The notes under the pieces are model-generated. The model saw only the letters and a list, made by a program, of their open reading frames with translations, did no database searches and was not told where the DNA came from. From the NCBI GenBank assembly GCA_023053685.1, contig JALIGW010000001.1, positions 155,083,466 through 155,147,465 of the forward strand: a stretch of DNA of 64,000 bases, in the 5' to 3' direction. The DNA is from Diadophis punctatus similis (taxonomy: Eukaryota > Chordata > Lepidosauria > Squamata > Dipsadidae). This document shows, piece by piece, positions 24,952 to 36,370 of the stretch. A program made the position numbers and the translations under genes. Each line of letters opens with the position of its first letter. Position 1 is the first letter of the stretch.

Positions 24952-25108
24952 CTGTAAACACAAACATGATAAAGCCCTCTTAAAGACATTTTTGCATATT
25001 GATTCAATAGTTATATAATTTAACTGAGGGTAAAATTATCACAGTGTTAAAAGAAATATTGGAAATGACTATAATTTCTACAAAATAGTGTGAACCATCA
25101 TCATAAAT

Positions 25109-25732
25109 CAGTTTATTTATTTATTTATTTGGTTTAGCATATATGCCGCCCAATTCAGCATGGACTCAGGGCGGCTCACAACCAGAAACCAACAAAAACA
25201 CAATAAAAACATCTAAAACATCTAAAAAACATGTTAAAATATACCACACTATAAAATCCTTCCAATCACACATCTTCTCTCTGGGTTATTAGTTCCAGGC
25301 CTGCCAGAAGAGACAGGTTTTAACGGCTTTTCGGAAGGCCAGCAGGGTGGGGGTGGTACGGACCTCAGGCAGCAGTTGGTTCCAGAGAGCCGGAGCAGCC
25401 ACAGAGAAGGCCCTTCCCCGCGGACCCACCAGCCGACACTGTTTGGCTGACGGGACTCGGAGAATCCCAACTCTGTGGGATCTTACTGGTCTCTGAGACG
25501 TGTGAGGTGGCAGACGGTCTCATAGATAGTCTGGTCCTGAGCCATATAGGGCTTTAAAGGTCATAACCAACACTTTAATTGCATCCGGAGACCAATGGGT
25601 AGCCAGTGCAGCTCGCGCAGCATGGGTGTAACATGGGTGAATCGAGATGCACCCACCACAGCTCGCACCGCTGCATTCTGGACTAACTGAAGTCTCCGAA
25701 CACTCTTCAAGGGTAGCCCCATGTAGAGTTGA
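25109..25732 (-). mobile_element. CR1/L2-type LINE, 5'-truncated
   Basis: Minus-strand copy of the same family as 19381-20530. It has a (TTTA)n tail at 25110-25128, then GCCGCCC and the 3' UTR, then C-terminal ORF2 including the reading of GGCCTTCCGAAAAGCC and a start near CTCTACATGGGGCTACCC. The 73-aa minus frame at 25249-25470 is part of it. Confidence 0.85.
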
Positions 25733-26950
25733 ATGTTGATTTTAATTATTTAATAGAAAAGAAATACAACAAATAAAATAGCATGACTTAACATGTAAGT
25801 ATCAAAGCTTTGGTATTTAGATACTTAGGAACAAGAAGACTGATACAGCGTATAATTAATATCATCCTTCAATAATTTTTGAACTCATAATGTCTGACCT
25901 ATGGCAATGAGTTCCATAGATCCATAAAAAATAAAATTGCAGCTCCTAGAAGTAATTTTAATTTGTATATTTGTAGCATTGATAACAAATATACAGATGA
26001 ATAGCATTCAGATTTTTCATAAAACCTACCCCAAATATAAATTTGATGGTTATATTTTGTTGTATTAAAGTTTCTAAAAACTCTTCAATAAAACATATTG
26101 CAATAATCCAGTTTATTTGTTTAAAACATGAAGCTATACAGGCAAATGCCACAATATTACTGATGTAAGCACTAGCTAAAATATGCTCACAGCAGGTCAC
26201 CAAAATTTCATACATTGGAAAGAATTTTTTAGTCCATCCTTATCAAATATACTTCTCCAGTTTAAAGCTACAAAATGATTGTTCAGTTCATAGACCAAGT
26301 TTAAACTAACAAGAAATATTCATGGACAGGCATAGCTAGTTTTGCAATCTTATAGCTAAAACCTCCATACAGTATTATGCTGACGTGGAAAAATGCATAT
26401 GATATAAAATTTACAGCAACTAACTCAAGTAACTAGCATTACTAGCATCAAAAAACACCAAAAGAAAAGAAACAGCTGAATTTCATATAGAAAATATTTA
26501 ATGTTAGTCTACTTATATTTTAAAAAATGGAATTGAACATTAATGTTTCCTACACGTTTCATGCCTCATTTTGTCTTAATTGGTATAAATTAGTTTCTCC
26601 ATAAAAACAGACATTCTAGATATGCTGACCTACAATTCCCTTTTTCCTTCAACCAGCATGGTTGATTATGTATATAGAGTTCAGTGCATCTCTAAGCTTG
26701 AAAACCAATATAAATGAAAAAGCCTGTAACACCACTAAACACAGTTGATTGTGTTTTAAAATATTACATTACCTAGCAGAGCAACAAAAATTGAACATGA
26801 GAACATACTCATCTATGCCTCTTTCCCCCATCGAGACAGAGTCCATTGCTCCTGACAGATTAATTTCAGTCTGTCTAGCAACAGGCAATTTTGGGGAAAC
26901 TTACCTATTATGGCTTGGCACTTGAGCAACTGCTCCTTCACTACATGATA
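25733..26950. other. Intron, no recognised element
   Basis: AT-rich part of the 26.8-kb intron's left flank (the intron begins at 24952). No gene or clear repeat recognised. Confidence 0.45.
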
Positions 26951-26954
26951 TGTT

Positions 26955-27209
26955 TTATTTTATTATTTATTTATTTGTGAGATTTATATACCGCCTCACA
27001 GTGCAAGCACTCTCTAAGCGGTTTACACCATTAAGCAATGTATATATTTACATTGGCCCCAACAATCTGGGTCCTCATTTTACCTACCTCGGAAGGATGG
27101 AAGGCTGAGTCAACCTTGAGCCGGTGAGATTTGAACCGCTGACCTGCAGATCACAGTCAGCTAAAGTTGCCTGCAGTACTGCCTCTAACCGCTGCGCCAC
27201 CTCGGCTCT
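26955..27209 (-). mobile_element. Sauria-type tRNA-derived SINE
   Basis: Minus-strand copy. It has the 3' tail TTATTTATTTGTGAGATTTA, body ACCGCCTCACAGTGCAAGC and CAACAATCTGGGTCCTCATT, and the tRNA-like head ending CGCTGCGCCACCTCGGCTC. Four further copies lie at 30505, 39971, 41854 and 59715. Confidence 0.9.
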
Positions 27210-28400
27210 TCATTTTATGACATTTTCTATTATGTCACAAAATGTTTTATGGTAATTGTATGTCATAAAATGTTTTATAACACTTGTTAAAGTTTTGGGG
27301 TTTATTCTATGGGAATCATGGATCACAGACTTAAACACATTCTATATAAATTAGCCCATTTGAGGTACCTTGGTGCAAAAGTTCTTGCCCTACAATGCAA
27401 CTTGTTTTGCTCTAGCAAAATATTGATAATTAATATATTACTACTAGTTTTGACTCTTTGGGTACATATGAGAATTTTATACTACCCCGGATGAAGCCAT
27501 AATATGCTAACATTTTCACACAGGAATAAATGTATTCATTTTCAGTGACATGATGTTGAAATTATAAGTTATAGGAAAATTAATACAAAAATGAGAATGA
27601 CCAGCTAAAGGTCAAGACAGTACAAAAATACACTCACGTTTTTCTCAAATAAAAAAGATTAGATGTTTTTGCAAAGACAGATGAAATGGCCTTTGAAAAC
27701 CAATCAGTTTGATTTTGTGTACCCCACCATAAAATAATTAATGCCTTGCTCTCTCAAATGTCATAGGTAATTGGCTTTGGTCAGATAGCTATGGATTTTG
27801 CTGATGTGTTTTATATTTCCACAAATGTGTGAATTCTGCTTCCAAGTTAAGAACTTTGCTGATGTGCTTTATATTTCCACAAATGTGTGAATTCTGCTTG
27901 CCACTTAGAAATGTTTATTATGAGTATTTTTTCTCCAAGTTTAATATACTCCTGTATTGAAACAACTTAGTTCACTGCCTAATACAACACTACTGCATCT
28001 TTCACACAGTGTTCACAATGGATCTATAATATAATATATAGAGGTGGAGGTAGAAATCTAAAATAAACCCATTTTCTAATCCATCTTCTTGGGCTATCTT
28101 TCGGTGCATTTAATAATCATCTTAATACATAAAACATTTCCATCATCAAATTAACAAGTACACACCAAGGAAAGCAACTAATAAATAAAAGCCATAAAAC
28201 TTTGAAATGCCTTCTGACACATAATCCATATTAGAGTTTAATAATACTTAAGAACAAACAGCACATGTTTGTTTGCAACCCAACCCAACATATTTTGCCT
28301 GTATCCATTCTCACCCAAAGATGTTCTTCTAACTGGTAAACCTAGTGAACTCTAAAGTTCAAAAGAAAAGAAAATCAGCATCAGTTTGCATCATGAAATA
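27210..28400. other. Intron with a small tandem duplication
   Basis: A 45-bp stretch (27797-27841) is repeated at 27855-27899 with one mismatch, period 58 bp. Otherwise nothing is recognised. Confidence 0.7.
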
Positions 28401-28837
28401 TACCGTATGTCACAGAAGTGAGTACACCCCCTCACATTTTGTAAATATTTAAGTATATCTTTTCATGTGACAACACTGAAGAAATGACACTTGGCTACAA
28501 TATAAAGTAGTGAGTATACAGCTTGTATAACAGTGTAAATGTGCTGTCCCCTCAAAACAATGCAACACACAGCCATTGATGTCTGCTGGCAACAAAAGTG
28601 AGTACACCCCTAAGTGATAATGTCCAAATGGGGCCCAAGTAGCCGTTTTCCCTCCCTGGTGTCATGTTAGTGGTACAAGGTCTCAGGTGTGAAGGGGGAG
28701 CAGGTGTGTTAAATTTGGTGTTATCACTCTTACTCTCTCATACTGGTCACTGGAAGTTCAACATGGCACCTCATGGCAATGAACTCTCTGAGGATCTGAA
28801 AAAACAAATTGTTGCTCTACATAAAGATGGCCTAGGC

Positions 28838-28983
28838 CAGGGGTGGGCAAACTATCCCTCTTTCAGGACCTGTGGACTTCAACTCCCAGAATTCATGAGC
28901 CAGCCATGAATGCATGACTGGCTCAGGAATTCTGGGAGTTGAAGTCCACAGGTCCTCAAAGAGTCATAGTTTGCCCACCCCTG
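28838..28983. mobile_element. Fold-back hAT MITE inside Tc1, 146 bp
   Basis: Starts CAGGGGTGGGCAAACTAT and ends with the inverted match. Perfect 8-bp duplication GCCTAGGC (28830-28837, 28984-28991). The arms contain GTGGACTTCAACTCCCAGAA, also found in the MITE at 37831-37965. Confidence 0.95.
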
Positions 28984-29287
28984 GCCTAGGCTATAAGATT
29001 GCCAAGACCCTGAAATGAGCTGCAGCGCAGTGTCCAAGGCCATACAGTGGTTTAACAGGACAGGTTCCACTCAGAACAGGCCTCGCCATGGTCGACCAAA
29101 GAAGTTGAGTGGCTGTGATCAGCGTCATATCCAGAAGTTGGCTTTGGGAAATAGACATATGAGTGCTGCCAGCATTGCTGCAGAAGTTAAAGGGGTAGGG
29201 GGCCAGCATGTCAGTGCTCAAACCATACGCCGCACGCTGCATCAAATTGGTCTGCAGGGCTGTCATCCCAGAAGGAAGCCCCTTCTA

Positions 29288-29412
29288 AAGATAGAATAGA
29301 ATAGAATAGAATTCTTTATTGGCCAAGTGTGATTGGACACACAAGGAATTTGTCTTTGGTGCATATACTCTCAGTGTACATAAAAGAAAAGATACATTTG
29401 TCAAGAATCATG
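29288..29412 (-). mobile_element. Snake CR1-like LINE 3' end with (AATAG)n tail
   Basis: (ATAGA)n followed by ATTCTTTATTGGCCAAGTGT, ending at the CAAGAATCATGAG boundary. It splits the transposase codons between PLLK and MMHKK. AATAG tails seeded by this CR1-like family are, to my knowledge, a snake feature. This is the best single clue to the organism. Confidence 0.85.
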
Positions 29413-30504
29413 AGATGATGCACAAGAAAGGCTGCAAATGGTTTGCTGCAGACAAGCAGACTAAGGACATGGATTTCTGGAACCATGTCCTGTGGTCCGA
29501 TGAGACCAAGATAAACTTATTTGGTTCAGATGGTGTCAAGTGTGTGTGGCGGCAACGAGGTGAGGAGTACAAAGACAAGTGTGTCTTGCCTACAGTCAAG
29601 TATGGTGGTGGGAATGTCATGGTCTGGGGCTATATGAGTGCTGCCGGAACTGGGGAGCTAAAGTTCATTGAGGGAACCATGAATGCCAACATGTACCGTG
29701 ACATACTGAAGCAGAGTATGATCCCCTCCCTTCAGAGACTGGGCCGCAAGGCAGTATTCCAACATGATAACGACCCCAAACACACCTCCAAAATGACCAT
29801 TGCCTTGCTAAAGAAGCTGAGAGTAAAGGTGATAGACTGGCCAAGCGTGTCTCCAGACCTAAACCCTATTGAGCATCTGTGTGGCATCCTGAAATGGAAG
29901 TGCATAAGGTCTCTAACATCCACCAGCTCTGTGGCGTCGTCATGGAAGAGGACTCCAGTGGTAACCTGTGAAGCTCTGGTGAACTCTATGCCCAAGAGGG
30001 TTAATGGTGGCCACCCAAAATATTGACACTTTGGGCCCCATTTGGACATTATCACTTAGGGGTGTACTCACTTTTGTTGCCAACAGTTTAGACATTAATG
30101 GCTGTGTGCTGCGTTATTTTGAGGGGACAGCACATTTACACTGTTATACAAGCTGTATACTCACTACTTTACATTGTAGCCAAGTGTCATTTCTTCAGTG
30201 TTGTCACATGAAAAAATATACTTAAATATTTACAAAATGTGAGGGGGTGTACTCACTTCTGTGACATACTGTATATGCTATCTATTATTTAGGCAGCAAA
30301 CAAATGTGGTTCCCATGTTACATACCAGTAAATCCATGTTAGCTGTACTGTACACTAAAGAAAGCTGGCCCAACTCAATGAGGTATGTGTTGTACCACAC
30401 AGATGATCTCTTTTGCAAATATATATCCATTCTGTTCCATTATATTTTAGATGAATGTAAAATTTCTTAATGAAATCCTAAAAATGTGAATAGGCTTTAA
30501 TATC

Positions 30505-30760
30505 ATAGCAATAGCAATAGCAATAGCAATAGCACTTAGACTTATATACTGCTTCACAGTGCTTTACAGCCCTCTCTAAGTGGTTTACAGAGTCAGCATA
30601 TTGCCCCCAACAATCTGGGTCCTCATTTTACCCACCTCAGAAGGATGGAAGGCTGAGTCAACCTTGAGCCTGGTGAGATTCGATCTGCCAAACTGCTGGC
30701 AGCTGGTGATCAGCAGAAATACCTTGCAGTACTGCACTCTAACCACTGTACCACCGCAGG
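30505..30760 (-). mobile_element. Sauria-type SINE
   Basis: Minus-strand copy with tail (ATAGC)n at 30505-30534. It keeps the standard body with CAGTGCTTTACAGCCCTCTC and CAACAATCTGGGTCCTC. The tRNA-like head ends near CTGTACCACCGC and is somewhat diverged. Confidence 0.9.
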
Positions 30761-33290
30761 AGATCAGCAATAGGTCAAGCTGTTAAGTGTCTTGAATGAA
30801 AAGCTAAAATAAGTCCTCTAACATGAAAAACAGCTCTCAAATACATGAGATTTGGGGAAATGTAAACAAAATTTGAAAGAAAATAAGGTTTTTTTAAAAA
30901 AGTACTCAGTGATAGCAATTTATTTACCACCCACAGAAAATTGTTCCATGGAACCAGTAATTTCCACGAGTCTCAATTTCCCATATGAAACAATCTAACG
31001 AACCCCAATGGGTTAGTACCAACACAACAAACCTACAGATCTGGACAAATATCCTTAGCGCCAGTCACTCTATCTCATCCCAACTCAACTCACAGGATTG
31101 TTCTTGTGGGGAAAATAGGAGGAAGGAGTGTTGGATATGTTCGCTGCCTTGGGTTATTTGTAAAAATAATAAAGGCAGGACACAAATAAATAAGATAATA
31201 AAATAAAATAATAAATTATAATATCCTTTTCCACCTTCATTGAAGTATGGATATAATTATGTACTATGAATTCTTTATCCTGTTCATATAAAATGTGTCA
31301 AGCAAATAAGTCATGGAAGGATTTATTATAGGGCTTGTTTTTAACAAGTCCTTCCAGTCATCAATTCAGGATTTAGATGTGTTAATGCCCCTTTAGTGTT
31401 CATCACGTACTTAGAACACAGAATAATGGAGTTGGAAGGGACCATGGAGGTCTTCTAGTCCTTATCTTTTTATAGTTGAAATAAAATTGATTTCAGTATT
31501 CTAAACTTTGGTCTGATTTTTTCTTTTTCTTTTTTTGTCACTTCCTACTGCTTCTTACTAAAACTTTTCCTGTCCTTGCCACCTCCCAGGTCCCTAAAGT
31601 AAAGATCCAAATCTGTTACAGCAAAACATATATCTGAAGACCTGTACTTATGACTATACCGTCTTTATTTACAAATGGTAGAATATTTAAATGAACACCA
31701 GAGTGCAGTGTATTATATTCATTAAAAAATAAATTGAAAACAGCAACATGGAGTAATCCAAATCATGATGCAGCAGGCTTAAGATCTTCCAAAATTTAAT
31801 ATTTTAGTATCTAGAGACTTTGGAATGTATTACACATTTTTGGAAATTAGCTTTTCATTCATATAATTACAGTATTATATTTAGAACAAAAGTACCAATT
31901 TGAGAACAAAAACAATGTCTTTTTTTAAAGGAAAGGAAACAATTTAAACGCCATGTGATATATTAAAAAAGTGATGCTTAGAGACATAAAAATATCTATT
32001 CCACACACTGCTGAGATTTCCTAGTTAGATTTCTCTTTCTCTCTATACTGTAAATAATGTTATCCTCATCAATCAAGAAAACCCATTAAAATTATGCTGC
32101 AAAATAAATAGGGAACGTGATGTTACACCACAAAGACTGTAAATAGCTTACCGTGAAAAACAGATGGCACTAAAGTACATCAATAGACCTCAAAATTGAA
32201 TGTCAGTTTGAAAAAGGCAGATGTAACATGCAGTTCCGACCAACTGAGCAACTACTAGAATAGAAGTTATAAGGATGTGGATTCATTAATTATGCTATTC
32301 ATTTCATGATGGTGAGAATGTGAAAGAATTACAGCCATTATAGATGCTGTAATATGCATTCTTTCTTTTATTACTTTTCCCTCCTATGAACTGTTTACTA
32401 ACTTCGCCTCAGAAATACTGACATTTATTAACATACAAGGGAATTAGCAATTCTATTCTGGTGAACAGTAGCATAATTAATGATCTATTAGTAGTTTTCA
32501 TTGCGAAACATTTTACAGATTCAAATGTAGCTCTTTAACTTTTTTAGAATATGTAGCATTAGCTTTTAGTGAAGTGACCAAAATTAATAAATCCTTTTTA
32601 AATAAATATCTATTCAAACATTTGCAAAGATTCCATTAATTTCTCTAACAATATTGCCTAGTTCTGCTCACAATCAAAAACCTGTTGTAGATTTAAAAAA
32701 AACAGATAAAGGAATTTTATGCAACAGCAGCTAAGTTGGAAGCATTTGGTCTTTCTACGCACATTTGCGCTTTTTCGGTTTTTGTTTAACTACTTTGCCA
32801 AAGTGTAGCCATCTGCATCGCAAGAGAGGCTTTCAATGCTAATATATTGGAGAGCAGAATAAATCTCAATCTAAACATCAGAACAATGACAGAACTTAGA
32901 AAAACAAGCACATGTAATTTATTTTAATGGGAAAAGGAAAGAGAATTTGCTGATAATTAGAATGAGTGCTATAAACATAGCATCTTGGAAATAAGATTAA
33001 AAATGTAGAACTTCTATCTCAGATTTAAAGTAGGGAAGGGCATATGTGTTTATTCTCTCAGCGATATTATGGGAAATAATCATGACTGGAGAAATCTTGA
33101 ATATATTCTTTAATCAATCAGCATAGGATTTTCTTTAGCATATGATACTTTCCTTTTCACTGCTTCCTAACCAGAGACTCCAGGTCATAATAAAAGGTAA
33201 ACTTGCATAAGAAATTAATTGGTTAAAAGGCAAATTATGTTAATTTACAACAGTTACTTTTCATCACCAATCACATGAAAAGTATGTGTG
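30761..33290. other. Intron, almost no recognised repeats
   Basis: AT-rich. The segment 31413-31460 (GAGTTGGAAGGGACCATGGA, TCTTCTAGTCC) matches the widespread amniote CR1-related motif. Nothing else is recognised. Confidence 0.5.
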
Positions 33291-33295
33291 TGTGT

Positions 33296-33985
33296 GTCTC
33301 CACTCGTTCAGCGATCATTAGAAATTACAATGGCATTAAATGATTGTTCTTATGACCAGTTCTTGAAGTTCCAGCTGTCCTAGCAAGCCAGCAGTACAAG
33401 ATTGTGATGTGGATGCTTGGCAACCAGACTGTACTTATGACAGCTGAAGGATCTCACAATAACATGATTACCATTTGTGAGCTTCTCTGCTAGCTTCCCA
33501 CAAGCAAACTCAATGGGGAAGCCACCAGGGAATGTTGCAAGTTGCTCTGGTAAGTGTCCTGCCCCTGACAGCAGCCACCCCTAGCCCCACTGTACTTGCA
33601 CTGTGCTGGTCCTCACACACCTTTGCACACCCTGCATCAGCCACTCCCACCTGCCACATTTGCACAGCACCAGTCGCCTACAGCCAGCAGCAGCCACTCA
33701 CCCATCTGCTGGCTTGCTTCTGAGTCACCTGGGTCTTGCAGGTTCCTGCCATCTGTCCCACTGACTTATACTGGGGGAAGTCAGCACAATGTTGCAAAGA
33801 GGCTCTCATTTAATGAAAAAGAGGTTCTAGTTTAATAAACAAACCACACTTAAAAATGGCAACAGGGACTGCCAGGTTTGCCATTGCTGTGCGATTTGTA
33901 TAGCATTTTATGACCTCATTGCTACTCATTGCTAAGCGATGGAAATTCTGGTCCCAATTACTCTCATTAAGCAAGGACCAATTGA
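33296..33985. mobile_element. Degenerate TIR-type non-autonomous element
   Basis: The right end (TGCTAAGCGATGG, TCCCAATTACTCTC, AAGCAAGGACC) and internal CTCAATGGGGAAGCCA match the MITE family at 41732 and 45878. The GC-rich middle is different, with CAGCAGCC and CCACTC motifs. The short plus frames (33532, 33596) are not genes. Confidence 0.45.
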
Positions 33986-34289
33986 TTAATTATATATTTT
34001 ATTTTCAGAAGGAAATGAAAAATATAATTTTGGAAATTCAGTGAATCCAGACATAAGGAAATATCAAATATCTCACTTGTAATTTATAAATAATTTATAA
34101 ATAAGGCTAATTCATCAGACAATATTATTTAAGATATATTATACCCAACACAGAATGCCTAAATGCTTGGGTTTATTTATTTATTTTGGTTAAAGCATTC
34201 TGTCTTGGATAGTGCCGTTAGCTTGGTGGATTTTCAACATTTTGGCTTATTTTCTTTTGAGAGCAGGCATCAGAATTTCATTTTTTAAT

Positions 34290-35250
34290 GTGTGCCAGTG
34301 TACCCTTCAGAAGGCTGGAGCAAGGCATGAGTTTCCTGTTGCAGAAGTGGCTGCGCCTGAGGAGCGCATTTGGGAGAGAAGGCAAAGGGGAAGCTTCCCC
34401 TTGCCCTTATCCCCCCTTCGGCTCTCCAAGGGTCTCTCCCAGAACCAAGATCTAGCAGAGCTCAAGCAGAGAAGTGACCCGCAGGCTTTCAGGAGCAAAG
34501 TTGAGGCTGAGAAGAGCCGGGGCGGGGGGGGGGGGAGTCCAGTGCCACCCCAGCGCTCTTCTTTCCTTGGAAATGTGAGTCTTGGGAGGGGGAAACGGCA
34601 TCCCCAGGCAGGGTGGGTATGTTGGTATGTATATAAAAAGCACAAAGGGAGGGAGCCAGCAGCCGCAGATTAAGGAGCTTTGTGAAACGTCATGCCTACA
34701 CGCAAAGTTTGGTGAGGGAGGGGGAAGAGATACTTCCCTCTCTCGGCAATGTTTTGCTTGAAAATATCTGAGAACCAGACCAGAGAGAAGGAGGAAAGAG
34801 TCCTGCGAGGAAACGCTGCTGACGCTTGCTGCCTGCAAGACACAGACAAACAGAGCGAAGTTCATTGAAGACGCTCACCCCTTGGGATGAATCAGATGCT
34901 TCGCTGGAGAAACCGCCCACCAGCCCAAGCTTCCTAAATCTCTCGCTCCCCAGATGGTCCCCCTCCCCTCGCGAAGAAAGCTCAACCCGAAGCAAACTAG
35001 GCCTCCAGCCACCTCTTCGTCCTGGTGAAACTCTCTTTGAAAGGACGATCTGCAGGTGGTCGGGAGAAATTTCCTGCACATCAGCAGCAGCGTCTCCTCG
35101 CAGGGCTAGACCTATCCTAGACCTACAACTACATTTCAGACCAGAATCCTGATTGTTGAACAAAGCAGTCATTACACAAAACACCAAGGTGACTGCTTTG
35201 CACCACAATTGCAATCTCTGCACTTCCGATTGCGGTCGTTAAGCAATCTC
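34290..35250. other. CpG-rich island of unknown origin
   Basis: About 0.9 kb clearly richer in GC and CpG than its surroundings. It has a TATATAAAAAG box at about 34628 followed by GC-rich sequence, a G13 run near 34523 and overlapping open frames on both strands (153 aa plus, 175 and 137 aa minus). I match none of these to a known protein. It could be an intronic promoter or enhancer, an unidentified LTR, or a processed sequence. Confidence 0.45.
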
Positions 35251-35404
35251 TCAGATTGTTAAACCGATGGCACAAAAGAGCTGCCTAATAGGAGGATTTC
35301 AGCTGTGGTAATAAAGGCAGCCTTAAGTTAGGCAGGATAAAAACATGTAAGTAAAAAAAAAATACAGTAGGATTAGTTTAATAAAGGAGAATATTTATAG
35401 CTCA

Positions 35405-36370
35405 GGGTTGACATGAAGGGTCCTTGGTGCTCTCTGAGCTTGCTTGTTTTCTTGCAGACATTTCCTTACCTTAAATGGATAATATCATCAGTGCTTGTAA
35501 AGAGTGCTGTCTGCTGTCAGTTTTTATTCTAGTGGTTTGCCTGTCAGTGCTGGTGGGGGTAGTCTTAGAGATCCTTTGGTTGGGTTGTTTGCTGTTGGAT
35601 TCTTTGGCAGTTTCTTGGTTGGGGTATTGTTTACTTGATTGTTGGTCTGATGCAGGGGCAGGTTGCTCTCTTACCTTGCTACCGGTGCGCTGCGCATGCA
35701 TCACCACATTTTGTATGATTGCTTGCTGCGCGCGCGCGCCCCCTCGCGTGATTTTGCTTCTGCGCATGCACGGAAACAAAATCACACCAAAATCTTGTGA
35801 GGGGACGTGCGTGCGTGCGGTTTTGGCGTGATTTTGCTTCTGCGCATGCGCAGGAAGAAGCCCAGAAATTCCAGAAAAAAGATGGCGGCTCCTAGGGACT
35901 GGCAACTGACCGCACCGGGTCGGTAGCCTCTTGGTGATGTCACCAGCCCGCCGCTACTGGTGCGATAGAGTGGACCACACTGGTAGGAACCCACCACTGG
36001 TCTGATGTTAACCCTGGAGTTAATTTATGCTGATCTAGGTGCTGATTGCTGGTGGAGAGGTGCTTGGGTCTTTTTGTTCCTTTTTGGGCTAGGTGATAGA
36101 CTCGTGCATAGTCTATCAATGTTGTTCATGTTTGTGTGTCTATTTACGGTTGATTTCTCAGAATGCCAGGCTTTTAGAAATTCCTTGCCATTTTTGGCCT
36201 TGGCTTAATCTAGGATGGTCACATTTTCCCAATTGAAACTATAGTTAAATCTGTCTATATGTTGTGAAATGAAAGAGTTGTACAATGCACTCTCTGCATA
36301 GTGGTTGACTGCAACAACCATTATGTAGGACAAACAGGCAGAAGACTGGCAGAATGCCAGTCTTTTTTAT
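35405..36370 (+). mobile_element. Penelope-like retroelement debris, interrupted by hAT
   Basis: GTGCTCTCTGAGCTTGCTTG at the left and a GIY-YIG-like reading near 36305-36355 (VVDCNNHYVGQTGRRLAE) fit Penelope-like elements, whose endonuclease is of the GIY-YIG type. The hAT at 35653-35999 lies inside, so this is older. Much of it is too decayed to align by eye. Confidence 0.5.
35653..35999. mobile_element. Non-autonomous hAT element, 347 bp
   Basis: Starts CAGGGGCAGGTTGC and ends GGAACCCACCACTG. Perfect 8-bp duplication GTCTGATG (35645-35652, 36000-36007). The interior has a (CG)n-rich stretch, two copies of GTGATTTTGCTTCTGCGCAT and a CCGGT-type subterminal motif that also appears near 9750. 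There is no transposase. Confidence 0.92.

Larger units (their letters stand above)
28763..30026 (+). pseudogene. Tc1 transposase, disrupted
   Basis: Starts MAPHGNELSEDLKKQIVALH. The DNA-binding part continues after the MITE (SKAIQWFNRTGSTQNRPRHG) and the catalytic part after the CR1-like insert. DD34E residues are visible: D in VLWSDETKINLFG, D in FQHDNDPKHTS and E in SPDLNPIEHL, the last two separated by 34 residues. There is a stop or frameshift at about 29015, and the reading is altered after GILKWK near 29900. It is not functional. Confidence 0.92.
28403..30271 (+). mobile_element. Tc1-like DNA transposon, 1.87 kb with two insertions
   Basis: Long inverted repeats of about 220 bp open with TATGTCACAGAAGTGAGTAC and are mirrored at 30040-30271. 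TA duplications flank it (28401-28402, 30272-30273). It encodes a broken transposase (28763-30026) and carries a hAT MITE (28838-28983) and a CR1-like insert (29288-29412). Removing both leaves about 1.6 kb, the usual Tc1 length. Confidence 0.95.

Noticed and set aside
28763..30026. Active Tc1 transposase
   Set aside because: It is broken by two insertions and at least one frameshift or stop.
34696..35223. 175-aa minus-strand frame and overlapping plus frames in the CpG-rich island
   Set aside because: Several overlapping frames on both strands are expected in GC-rich sequence. No domain, splice context or homology is recognisable, so I report the island rather than a gene.
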